Assembly: GCA_030639555.1 (NCBI GenBank)
Contig: DAOWCM010000121.1
Coordinates: forward strand, 1-6,678
Length of the DNA stretch: 6,678 nt
Direction of reading: 5' to 3'
Origin: Candidatus Eiseniibacteriota bacterium
GTDB lineage: Bacteria; Joyebacterota; Joyebacteria; Joyebacterales; Joyebacteraceae
Within the stretch, counting starts at the first letter, position 1, and every line of letters starts with the position of its first letter. A model generated the notes under the pieces. It saw only the letters and a program-made list of their open reading frames with translations, did not search any database and was not told the origin of the DNA. A program made the translations under genes and the position numbers. Shown in pieces: positions 1 through 6,678 of the stretch.

Positions 1-1318
<1,318 letters not shown>

Positions 1319-1324
1319 AGTCTG

Positions 1325-1374
1325 ATTCCTTGAGCTACCACCCACACCGTGGGTGGTTCACGTCATTCAGGAAT
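1325..1374 (-). other. Two-part hairpin directly before 16S
   Basis: The tip is a perfect 9-bp stem, ACCACCCAC (1357-1349) with GTGGGTGGT (1345-1337), closing on GGT, or 8 bp with a 5-base loop. A lower stem pairs ATTCCTGA (1374-1367) with TCA-A-GGAAT (1333-1325), with one bulged A. The structure ends only about 7 bases before the predicted 16S 5' end. It may guide pre-16S folding or 5' trimming. It lacks a T-run and would be nonsensical as a terminator here. Confidence 0.55.
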
Positions 1375-1388
1375 TGAGTGCAAGGTTA

Positions 1389-1428
1389 CCCTGTTCGCCA
1401 TCCGCGACAAGCGCGGTCGCCGACAGGG
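1389..1428 (-). other. GC-rich hairpin in the rrn leader
   Basis: CCCTGT (1428-1423) pairs with ACAGGG (1394-1389). Inside, CCGCG (1416-1412) pairs with CGCGG (1406-1402) around the loop CTTGT, with an unpaired internal loop between the two helices. It lies between boxA and the 16S-proximal hairpin. It is not followed by a T-run, so it is not an intrinsic terminator. It is more likely leader RNA structure used in folding or processing of pre-16S. That role is inferred. Confidence 0.5.
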
Positions 1429-1464
1429 CCCACATCAAGCTACTCGACCTACACGCTATTCAAA

Positions 1465-1476
1465 TGTCAAAGAGCC
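1465..1476 (-). promoter_or_regulatory. boxA rRNA antitermination element
   Basis: Minus-strand GGCTCTTTGACA matches the E. coli rrn boxA TGCTCTTTAACA at 10 of 12 positions. It is followed by TTTGAATAG, as in many bacterial rRNA leaders. In this family NusB-NusE (S10) bind the boxA RNA and stop Rho from ending transcription of the untranslated rRNA. The embedded TTGACA could be mistaken for a -35 box, but no -10 hexamer follows at 16-18 bases. Confidence 0.8.
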
Positions 1477-1497
1477 AATCGTCCCCGCTCCCGGCAG

Positions 1498-1514
1498 GTA
1501 ACCCACCAGGTTAC
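1498..1514 (-). promoter_or_regulatory. boxB-like stem-loop of the rrn antitermination site
   Basis: In the transcript GTAACC (1514-1509) and GGTTAC (1503-1498) form a perfect 6-bp stem with a 5-base loop TGGTG. It starts a few bases after the predicted transcription start and lies about 20 bases before boxA. This is the boxB-boxA order known for rRNA nut-like sites, which recruit Nus factors to RNA polymerase. The assignment rests on position and shape, because boxB is not conserved in sequence. Confidence 0.6.
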
Positions 1515-1528
1515 GCGGCAACCGTATT

Positions 1529-1557
1529 ATTGTAGTCAGACCCACAGTTCCTGTCAA
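1529..1557 (-). promoter_or_regulatory. rrn sigma-70 promoter
   Basis: On the minus strand a perfect -35 hexamer TTGACA (1557-1552) is followed by exactly 17 bases and then TACAAT (1534-1529), one mismatch from TATAAT. Transcription should start near 1522, about 200 bases upstream of mature 16S. This fits a strong rRNA promoter. The upstream bases are only moderately A/T-rich, so there is no clear UP element. The -35 box lies about 50 bases beyond the tyrS stop codon. Only one good promoter is visible before the 16S. Confidence 0.85.
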
Positions 1558-1608
1558 GCGATTTGTCGGTCCTTCTACCACTTTATCCTCGTCGCGCCTG
1601 AACGACTC

Positions 1609-2862
1609 CTACTCCCCCGAGAGTGTCACGTTCTCAGGGAGGATCCGGACGAACCGGCGCTTGCCCGCCTGCAGAAGATGCGGGTCGTACACGGCAAGGG
1701 TGGAGTCTACAGCAGCGACCACGTTCCCGTCAAGTCTTATTCCACCCTGCTCGATGAGTCTCCTGGCCGCCCCGTTGCTGCGCGCTAGCCCTGCTGCCAC
1801 GAGGAGGGCAACTATCCAGACGGCTCCCCGGTCGCTCTGTCCCTCCACAGTGATGGCGGGCTCTGGAATCTCATCCGGAAGGCCGCCACCAACGAAGATG
1901 CGATTGAACTCCTCCTCCGCCGTCTCCGCCTCGTCCGGACCGTGGTACATCGTAACGATCACGCCGGCGAGCCGGCGCTTCAGATCTCTGGGATTCGTGT
2001 CCGCTTCCGAAAGCGACTTCCGTATGGCCTCGAGTTCGGCCCGCGAAGAAGTGGTCGCAAGCTCGAAGTACCTCATGATCATGGAGTCCGGAATCGACAT
2101 CGTCTTGCCGTAAATCTCCTTCGGCGACTCGCTGATCCCTATGTAGTTGCCGGTGCTCTTGCTCATCCGGCGGACACCGTCCGTTCCTTCGAGGACCGGA
2201 AGAAGCATGACAACCTGGGGTTCGAGGCCGTGAGCCTTCATCAGATCCCGGCCGACGAGGCAGTTGAACTTCTGCTCCGTTGCCCCCAGCTCGACATCAG
2301 ATCTGATCATCACCGAGTCGTACCCCTGCATCAGAGGATAGAAGAGTTCGTGGATGCTGATGGGCTGCTCGCTCTTGAACCTCCGGGAGAAATCGTCCCG
2401 CTCGAGAATCCGCGCGACCGTGTACTTGCCGGCCAACTCCATTACGTCCGCGAAGGACATCTCGCTGAACCAGTTCCCGTTCAGGACGATCTCCAGACGA
2501 GAGGGATCGGGATCGACGATCTTGAACACCTGCTGCTTGTAGCTCTCCGCGTTCGCGAGCACCTGCTCGTGGGTCAGCCGCGGTCTAGTCTCGGACCTCT
2601 CGGTCGGGTCACCGATCATGCCCGTGTAGTCCCCGATGATGACGATGACCTTGTGGCCCAGGTCCTGGAACTGGCGCAGCTTCCTGAGGCCTATGGCGTG
2701 ACCGAGGTGAAGGTCCGGCGCCGAGGGGTCGAAGCCCTGCTTGATGATGAGCTGCCTGCCCTCGCGCTCAGCGCGCTCGAGCTTCTGCAGTAGCTCCTCC
2801 TCCTTGATGACCTCTACCGCACCCACCAGGAGCGCGGCCATCTGCTCTTTGGCGCTCGGCAC
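1609..2862 (-). CDS. tyrS: Tyrosyl-tRNA synthetase
   Basis: Cytoplasmic class I aminoacyl-tRNA synthetase that activates tyrosine with ATP and charges tRNA-Tyr. The 417 residues match the usual length. The Rossmann catalytic core spans about residues 30-330, with the HIGH-type motif HLGH at 52-55. GDYTGMIGDPT at 77-87 and the tyrosine-pocket region QGYDS at 179-183 are also family features. The KMSKS-type loop is RMSKS at 232-236, followed by TGNYIGIS. A C-terminal S4 RNA-binding domain fills about 353-412. The HLGH form and C-terminal layout resemble the TyrZ/type 2 branch (Haemophilus, Thermus) more than the E. coli type, but this is by eye. The start is GTG, chosen because AAGGAGGG lies 5 bases upstream. 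The next Met, residue 8, has no such site. The stop TAG is followed 51 bases later by the rrn promoter, with no clear terminator between. No T-box leader is seen. Confidence 0.96.
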   Translation of the reverse strand: MPSAKEQMAALLVGAVEVIKEEELLQKLERAEREGRQLIIKQGFDPSAPDLHLGHAIGLRKLRQFQDLGHKVIVIIGDYTGMIGDPTERSETRPRLTHEQVLANAESYKQQVFKIVDPDPSRLEIVLNGNWFSEMSFADVMELAGKYTVARILERDDFSRRFKSEQPISIHELFYPLMQGYDSVMIRSDVELGATEQKFNCLVGRDLMKAHGLEPQVVMLLPVLEGTDGVRRMSKSTGNYIGISESPKEIYGKTMSIPDSMIMRYFELATTSSRAELEAIRKSLSEADTNPRDLKRRLAGVIVTMYHGPDEAETAEEEFNRIFVGGGLPDEIPEPAITVEGQSDRGAVWIVALLVAAGLARSNGAARRLIEQGGIRLDGNVVAAVDSTLAVYDPHLLQAGKRRFVRILPENVTLSGE

Positions 2863-2867
2863 CGTTT

Positions 2868-2875
2868 CCCTCCTT
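2868..2875 (-). promoter_or_regulatory. Strong tyrS ribosome binding site
   Basis: AAGGAGGG on the minus strand lies 5 bases before the GTG at 2862. It decides the start in favour of GTG over the ATG seven codons further in. Confidence 0.85.
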
Positions 2876-2897
2876 CTTGACTCTTACTCTGCACTCA

Positions 2898-2918
2898 CAC
2901 CCATGGACTCCGTGGGTG
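2898..2918 (-). promoter_or_regulatory. Hairpin in the tyrS 5' leader
   Basis: In the tyrS leader CACCCA (2918-2913) pairs with TGGGTG (2903-2898). One C-A mismatch follows, then GG/CC closing on AGT. It ends about 22 bases before the Shine-Dalgarno site. It could affect translation or mRNA stability, but nothing shows regulation directly. Upstream, GGCGA (2945-2941) could pair either with TCGCC (2933-2929) or with CGCC (2954-2951), so alternative folds are possible. Confidence 0.4.
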
Positions 2919-2991
2919 CCCCTCCGCGGGCGAAGAGAACTCGCCTCCCCGGCGTCTGGTGCTAGAGCCGGAGAGGCCGGATACAGCAAAG

Positions 2992-3020
2992 TACATACCA
3001 ACCGGGGCACAAACAGGCAA
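2992..3020 (-). promoter_or_regulatory. Candidate tyrS promoter (weak match)
   Basis: Minus-strand TTGCCT (3020-3015), 17 bases, then TATGTA (2997-2992). The hexamers match 4 of 6 and 3 of 6 consensus bases. It would give a tyrS leader of about 120 bases containing the hairpins described above. It is the best pair I found in this gap on this strand, but chance is a real alternative. Confidence 0.3.
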
Positions 3021-3109
3021 GGGAAAAGGGGACGCCGATGCAGCGGGATCCTGGTGCGACGCGTCTCCTCGGCGGGCAGGACCCCGGGGCTGGGGGCGGC
3101 CCCTGCGCC

Positions 3110-3138
3110 TTGACATGGCCAGCGAACTGCGGTACCTT
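3110..3138 (+). promoter_or_regulatory. Candidate promoter of the PBP gene
   Basis: A perfect -35 TTGACA (3110-3115), 17 bases, then TACCTT (3133-3138), which keeps the key first, second and last bases of TATAAT. Predicted transcription start is about 3145. A start codon at 3150 would then have almost no leader. The GTG at 3198 would have a normal leader of about 50 bases. Confidence 0.5.
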
Positions 3139-3183
3139 GCTGGCGGGCCGTGGTGGGCCCGCTCTTCATTAGGGGGAAACTCC

Positions 3184-3188
3184 AGGAG
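3184..3188 (+). promoter_or_regulatory. Ribosome binding site that places the PBP start at 3198
   Basis: AGGAG lies 9 bases before GTG 3198. The tandem GTGs at 3150/3153 have only a weak GGCGGG upstream. This site therefore favours the shorter protein. Confidence 0.55.
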
Positions 3189-3197
3189 TTCAAGAAC

Positions 3198-5282
3198 GTG
3201 GCATTGCTCAAGAGCTGGTTCCTGACTTTCGCCGTGGTGCTCATCGCCATCACGCTGACGCTGGTGGGTGCCATACTAGGCCTGTCCAGGGATCTGCCTT
3301 CTCCCTCCCTCCTCGAATCCATTGAGCCGACGGTCGGCACGACGGTGTACGACCGCCACGGAGAGGTCATCCACGAGTTCTTCAGAGAGAACCGTGTGGT
3401 GGTCGAGCTGGACCACGTCTCACCCTATCTGGTCAACGCCATCATCGCCACCGAGGACCGCGAGTTCAGGCAGCACTGGGGCGTCGATCTCTACGCGGTC
3501 CTCCGCGCCGCCATCACGAACGTCCGTGCGGGGAAGGTGGTTCAGGGAGCAAGCACGATCACGCAGCAGCTCGCGCGCAGCCTCTTCCTCACACCTGAGG
3601 TCAGCCTGACGAGGAAGCTCAAGGAGGCGCTCCTCGCCCTGCGCATCGAGCAGACCTACTCGAAGGACAGGATCATCGAGCTCTACCTCAACCAGATCTA
3701 CTTCGGTGGAGGAGCCTACGGCGTGGAGGCGGCCGCTCAGAACCTCTACCGCATCCCGGCGTCAGAGCTGGACCTGGCACAGTCCGCGCTCATAGCGGGG
3801 CTCCCCAAGAACCCCAGTGGCTACTCCCCCAGGAGACACCCCGACCGGGCCGAGATGCGGCGGAGTCTGGTCCTCTCCATGATGGTGGCAGACGGCGCCA
3901 TCACGACCGATGAGTCCGCCGTCGCCGACACGATGCCACTGGGCGTGGTCGGGCGTGACGACGGCACGCCGGCCGGCGCCCACTTCATCGAGCACGTCCG
4001 CAGAGAGGTCATAGCCGATTACGGGGCCGAGATGCTCTACGCCGGAGGCCTGAGCATACACACCACCCTGGACGCCGAACTGCAGCGCACTGCCGACAGG
4101 CTGGTCGAGGAACGCTTCTCGGCGCTGGAGCACGAGTACGACTTCCCCATCAAGCATGGAGACGAGTTCGACCCGGACACGCTCAAACACATTCCCTACA
4201 TCGAGGGGGCTCTTCTCGCCGTCGACGTCTCGACCGGTGGCATCATCGCCATGGTCGGAGGGCGCAACTTCAAGGACAGCCAGTTCAACAGGGCAACGCA
4301 GGCCCCGAGGCAGCCCGGCTCCGGTTTCAAGCCGTTCGTCTACACGGCGGCCATCGACAACGGCTTCACCCCCGCGGACACGATCCTGGACGCGCCCATC
4401 CTCATCCCTGCCGCAGGGCCGATGTGGAGGCTGGAGGGGCTGGAGGACGAGGCACTCATCATAGAAGAGCCGACCGATTGGATGCCGGAGAACTACTCAA
4501 GGGAATCCCACGGCACGGTGCGGCTTCGCTACGCGCTCAAGCGGTCGATCAACATACCGGCCATCAAGCTGGGCATCATGGTAGGGCCGGACCAGATAGC
4601 CCGGTACGCCCATGACATGGGCATCACGACGCGGCTCGCGACTGTCTACTCGCTCGCACTCGGAAGCGGCGAGGTCACGCTCTTCGATATGGTCAAGGCG
4701 TACGCCGTCCTCGCCAACCAGGGCACTCGCCTGGAACCGTACGCCGTGGAGAGGATCGAGGACAGGAACGGCCGCGTCCTCAGGACGCACATGGCCTCCA
4801 GCTACGAGGCCATCTCGCCGGCAACGGCGTTCGTCGTCACCAGCATGCTTGAGAGCGTGATAAACAGCGGGACGGGCTGGGCGGCCCGGGCCTGGGGCTT
4901 CAGCCACCCGGCCGCGGGCAAGACAGGAACGACCAACGACTACACTGACGCGTGGTTTGTCGGCTTCACACCGACCATCGTCTGTGGCGTGTGGGGCGGC
5001 TTCGACGACAGGCGTTCGATCGGCGAAAAGATGACGGGCGCGAAGGTCGCCCTGCCGGTCTGGACGGAGTTCATGAAGGCCGCGCACGTCGGCGTGCCCA
5101 AGAACGCCTTCGAAGCACCGCCGGGAGTGGTCACGCGAAGAATCTGCACCGAGACTGGAGAGCTGGCCGGCAGCGACTGCGAGGAAACGCTGGAGGAGAT
5201 CTTCATACAGGGCAGCGAACCCGTCAGGCAGTGCCGCGCCCACTCGCGCGGCCGGGGAAGCTACCGCGTGTTCCGACTGTAG
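3198..5282 (+). CDS. mrcA: Bifunctional class A penicillin-binding protein (PBP1A family)
   Basis: Peptidoglycan synthase that polymerises glycan strands from lipid II and cross-links their peptides on the outer face of the inner membrane. Numbering is from GTG 3198 (694 residues). A single signal-anchor helix lies at about 6-29. The GT51 glycosyltransferase domain (about 48-236) has TEDREF with catalytic Glu86, GASTITQQ at 117-124, the second catalytic Glu143 in RKLKE, and IIELYLNQIYFGGGAYG from 159. The transpeptidase domain (about 336-625) has all three penicillin-binding motifs: SGFK (Ser375, Lys378), SIN at 450-452 and KTGT at 575-578. A C-terminal tail with Cys650, Cys661 and Cys679 (ICTETG...DC...QC) is common in PBP1A-type proteins. 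It is shorter than E. coli PBP1A (850) and has only a small insert between the domains. An upstream GTG at 3150 would add 16 residues. I prefer 3198 from the promoter and AGGAG positions. Convergent with the downstream phosphorylase gene. Confidence 0.95.
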   Translation: MALLKSWFLTFAVVLIAITLTLVGAILGLSRDLPSPSLLESIEPTVGTTVYDRHGEVIHEFFRENRVVVELDHVSPYLVNAIIATEDREFRQHWGVDLYAVLRAAITNVRAGKVVQGASTITQQLARSLFLTPEVSLTRKLKEALLALRIEQTYSKDRIIELYLNQIYFGGGAYGVEAAAQNLYRIPASELDLAQSALIAGLPKNPSGYSPRRHPDRAEMRRSLVLSMMVADGAITTDESAVADTMPLGVVGRDDGTPAGAHFIEHVRREVIADYGAEMLYAGGLSIHTTLDAELQRTADRLVEERFSALEHEYDFPIKHGDEFDPDTLKHIPYIEGALLAVDVSTGGIIAMVGGRNFKDSQFNRATQAPRQPGSGFKPFVYTAAIDNGFTPADTILDAPILIPAAGPMWRLEGLEDEALIIEEPTDWMPENYSRESHGTVRLRYALKRSINIPAIKLGIMVGPDQIARYAHDMGITTRLATVYSLALGSGEVTLFDMVKAYAVLANQGTRLEPYAVERIEDRNGRVLRTHMASSYEAISPATAFVVTSMLESVINSGTGWAARAWGFSHPAAGKTGTTNDYTDAWFVGFTPTIVCGVWGGFDDRRSIGEKMTGAKVALPVWTEFMKAAHVGVPKNAFEAPPGVVTRRICTETGELAGSDCEETLEEIFIQGSEPVRQCRAHSRGRGSYRVFRL

Positions 5283-5312
5283 AGAACGTGGTGGGATCTC
5301 AGACCGGACGCC

Positions 5313-5358
5313 GAGGGGCCGGTTTCGCCGGGCGGATCAACCGTGTCCCGGCGCCCTC
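5313..5358. terminator. Possible shared terminator between convergent genes
   Basis: GAGGGGCCGG (5313-5322) can pair with CCGGCGCCCTC (5348-5358) over 10 bp with one bulged G, around a loop of about 25 bases. It sits in the 81-base gap between the two convergent stop codons, where a two-way terminator would be expected. Neither strand has a T-run after the stem and the loop is long, so this is weak as an intrinsic terminator. Confidence 0.25.
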
Positions 5359-5363
5359 AGTAC

Positions 5364-6668
5364 CTACTCGGACACCTCCAGCAACCGGCCGCCCACGTGA
5401 GGCCGGTCCGACCCGTAGTCGAACGCCGCTCCGACCCTCGGGAGTGCGCCCTCGGCTTCGTTCTTCCCCCGGGCGTGAACCAGCGCCACGACATCTCCCC
5501 TACCCACGGCGGTACCTATCGGGGCCACGATCTCGATGCCCACCGCGGGATCGACCGTCTCATCCACCGTCCTGCGTCCAGCGCCCAGCGCTGTTGCCGC
5601 GAGACCCACCGTCAGTGCGTCGACGCCGGTGACGAACGCATCGCCGGGTGCTACGACCTCGGCGACCGCTGCCGCGCGCGGCAGCGCATCCGGGTTCTCG
5701 ATGACCCCGGCGTCACCGCCCTGAGCCGAGATGAACCGCGAGAAGACCTCCATCGCCCGTCCGTCGTCCAGAGCGTCGGTGGCGAGCGTTTCCGCCTCTT
5801 CGGCGCCGGACGCCAGCCCGGCCATGAGTATCATCCGTGAAGCCAACACCAGACTGATCTCGCGGACCTCGGAGGGGCCATCGCCCTTCAGGACCTCGAT
5901 CGACTCTCTGACCTCCAGCGCATTCCCGACCGTCCGGCCGAGAGGAGACGCCATATCGGTCAGGAGCGCCACCGCAGGCAGACCCAGACGTCCCGCCGTC
6001 CGCACGAGCGCCGAAGCAAGCCTGCGGGCCTTCTCGATGTCACGCATGAACGCGCCGCGTCCCACCTTCACGTCGAGCACAAGGGCGTCGAGCCCCGCCG
6101 CGAGCTTCTTCGAGAGGATGCTGCCGACTATCAAGGGGACGCACTCAATGGTCGCGGTGACGTCGCGCAGGGCGTACATCTTCCGGTCGGCCGGGGCGAG
6201 CTGCGGGGACTGACCGACTATGGCCATGCCGACGTCCGCAACGAGCTCCGCGAACTTCGTAGGCTCGAAGTCCGTGCGCATGCCGGGTATCGACTCGAGC
6301 TTGTCGAGAGTGCCTCCCGTGTGCCCGAGACCGCGTCCGGAGAGCATCGGCACGCGTACGCCGATCGCCGCGGCCACGGGAGCCACGATCAGGGAGAGTT
6401 TGTCGCCTACGCCGCCTGTCGAGTGCTTGTCCACCTTGGGGCCAAGGACGCCGCTCATGTCGAGCGCCTCGCCAGAGTCCAGCATGATCCTGGTGAGTGC
6501 CTCGGTCTCCGCGTCGGTCGCACCGGAGAAGAACGTGGCCATCAGGAAGGCCGACATCTGGTAGTCCTCGACACGCCCGTCGACGAAACCGAGCACCATG
6601 AACTCGAGCTCCTCGACCGTGAGTTCTTCGCCCTCGCGCTTCCGGAGGATGATCTCATACGAGTTCAA
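5364..6668 (-). CDS. deoA: Thymidine phosphorylase / pyrimidine-nucleoside phosphorylase
   Basis: Cytoplasmic salvage enzyme that splits thymidine (or uridine in broader members) with phosphate, giving the base and (deoxy)ribose-1-phosphate. At 434 residues it has the full family length. Order: helical N-terminal domain (about 1-65), glycosyltransferase-3-type catalytic domain (about 75-315) and PYNP C-terminal domain (about 345-418). Phosphate-site motif KHSTGGVGD starts at Lys81. Signature SGRGLGHTGGTLDKLE is at 110-125. Base-binding residues equivalent to E. coli Arg171, Ser186 and Lys190 are present as Arg168, Ser183 and Lys187. Residue 108 is Met, as in E. coli thymidine phosphorylase (Met111). 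The Geobacillus broad-specificity enzyme has Lys108 there. I therefore lean to deoA over pdp. Start TTG with GGGAG 5 bases upstream matches the usual N-terminus just before YEII. The frame stays open to the window edge, so a longer start is not excluded. Position 204 is Arg in VKVGRGAFM, where I recall Ser or Ala. Confidence 0.95.
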   Translation of the reverse strand: MNSYEIILRKREGEELTVEELEFMVLGFVDGRVEDYQMSAFLMATFFSGATDAETEALTRIMLDSGEALDMSGVLGPKVDKHSTGGVGDKLSLIVAPVAAAIGVRVPMLSGRGLGHTGGTLDKLESIPGMRTDFEPTKFAELVADVGMAIVGQSPQLAPADRKMYALRDVTATIECVPLIVGSILSKKLAAGLDALVLDVKVGRGAFMRDIEKARRLASALVRTAGRLGLPAVALLTDMASPLGRTVGNALEVRESIEVLKGDGPSEVREISLVLASRMILMAGLASGAEEAETLATDALDDGRAMEVFSRFISAQGGDAGVIENPDALPRAAAVAEVVAPGDAFVTGVDALTVGLAATALGAGRRTVDETVDPAVGIEIVAPIGTAVGRGDVVALVHARGKNEAEGALPRVGAAFDYGSDRPHVGGRLLEVSE

Positions 6669-6673
6669 GCCGA

Positions 6674-6678
6674 CTCCC
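6674..6678 (-). promoter_or_regulatory. Putative ribosome binding site of the phosphorylase gene
   Basis: GGGAG on the minus strand lies 5 bases before TTG 6668, at the very edge of the window. It supports the TTG start, but the motif may continue outside. Confidence 0.45.

Larger units (their letters stand above)
1319..1528 (-). other. rrn pre-rRNA leader (non-coding)
   Basis: Non-coding stretch between the predicted rrn transcription start (about 1522) and the mature 16S 5' end (about 1318). It carries, in transcript order, a boxB-like stem-loop, boxA, a GC-rich hairpin and a 16S-proximal hairpin, each listed separately. No protein gene is credible here. The usual partner strand of the long 16S processing stem would lie 3' of 16S, outside the window, so RNase III processing cannot be judged. 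Confidence 0.75.

Noticed and set aside
1441..1470. A second rrn promoter with TTGACA at 1470-1465
   Set aside because: No -10 hexamer follows at 16-18 bases (TCGAGT at 17). The TTGACA is part of the boxA element.
1942..2793. A 283-codon plus-strand frame opposite tyrS
   Set aside because: It mirrors a clear tyrS gene in a GC-rich genome. The composition is Arg/Leu/His-rich, with no recognisable domain.
2863..2991. A T-box riboswitch controlling tyrS
   Set aside because: Such leaders are common for tyrS in Gram-positive bacteria. There is no T-box core resembling GGGTGGTACCGCG and no terminator/antiterminator pair, and the leader is short.
3080..3107. GC-rich inverted repeat (GGGGC/GCCCC, with CCCCGGGG) just before the PBP -35 box
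   Set aside because: Short repeats of G and C are expected in this GC-rich gap. There is no T-run and no recognised operator.
2768..3370. A 200-codon minus-strand frame across the divergent intergenic region
   Set aside because: It overlaps both the tyrS start and the PBP start in other frames, has low-complexity Arg/Gly/Pro content and would remove the promoter region.
4497..5632. Long frames overlapping the PBP 3' end (4497-5243 minus; 4952-5632 plus)
   Set aside because: They are shadows of the PBP1A gene, whose own frame carries every catalytic motif. The plus one also runs into the phosphorylase gene.

Overview
The window looks like ordinary core chromosome from a GC-rich bacterium. 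It holds the 5' four-fifths of a 16S rRNA gene and three housekeeping protein genes. Codons favour G or C in the third position. All three protein genes appear to start at GTG or TTG rather than ATG. The 16S is clearly bacterial, with intact 27F, 515F and 806R sites. Its region after the 338 site reads GTCGAGAGGCATCCGCAATGG instead of the common GTGGGGAAT form, and the helix-14 tetraloop is UAAG instead of UACG. GTCGAG variants at this site are, from memory, seen in several deep or mostly uncultured lineages such as PVC-type groups, but I cannot place the phylum by eye. A Gram-negative-type or otherwise murein-synthesising cell is implied by the class A penicillin-binding protein.

Layout: (1) 1-1318, minus strand: 16S rRNA, cut by the window edge at its 3' end. 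(2) 1319-1608: rrn leader and promoter, with a strong sigma-70 promoter (TTGACA, 17 bp, TACAAT), then a boxB-like stem-loop, a boxA antitermination element and two further leader hairpins. (3) 1609-2862, minus strand: tyrosyl-tRNA synthetase tyrS, reading toward the rRNA operon with no visible terminator between them. (4) 2863-3197: divergent intergenic region holding the tyrS leader with a hairpin and a candidate promoter on each strand. (5) 3198-5282, plus strand: bifunctional PBP1A-type peptidoglycan synthase. (6) 5283-5363: short convergent spacer with an imperfect GC-rich inverted repeat. (7) 5364-6668, minus strand: thymidine / pyrimidine-nucleoside phosphorylase, starting only about 10 bases from the window edge.

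The genes do not form one pathway. tyrS and rrn both serve translation and lie head-to-tail. The PBP makes cell wall and the phosphorylase salvages pyrimidine nucleosides. I see no mobile element, CRISPR array, phage gene or defence system, and no convincing new system. The most notable points are the well-preserved antitermination leader, the tyrS-rrn linkage, the unusual 16S positions and the PBP start-site question.
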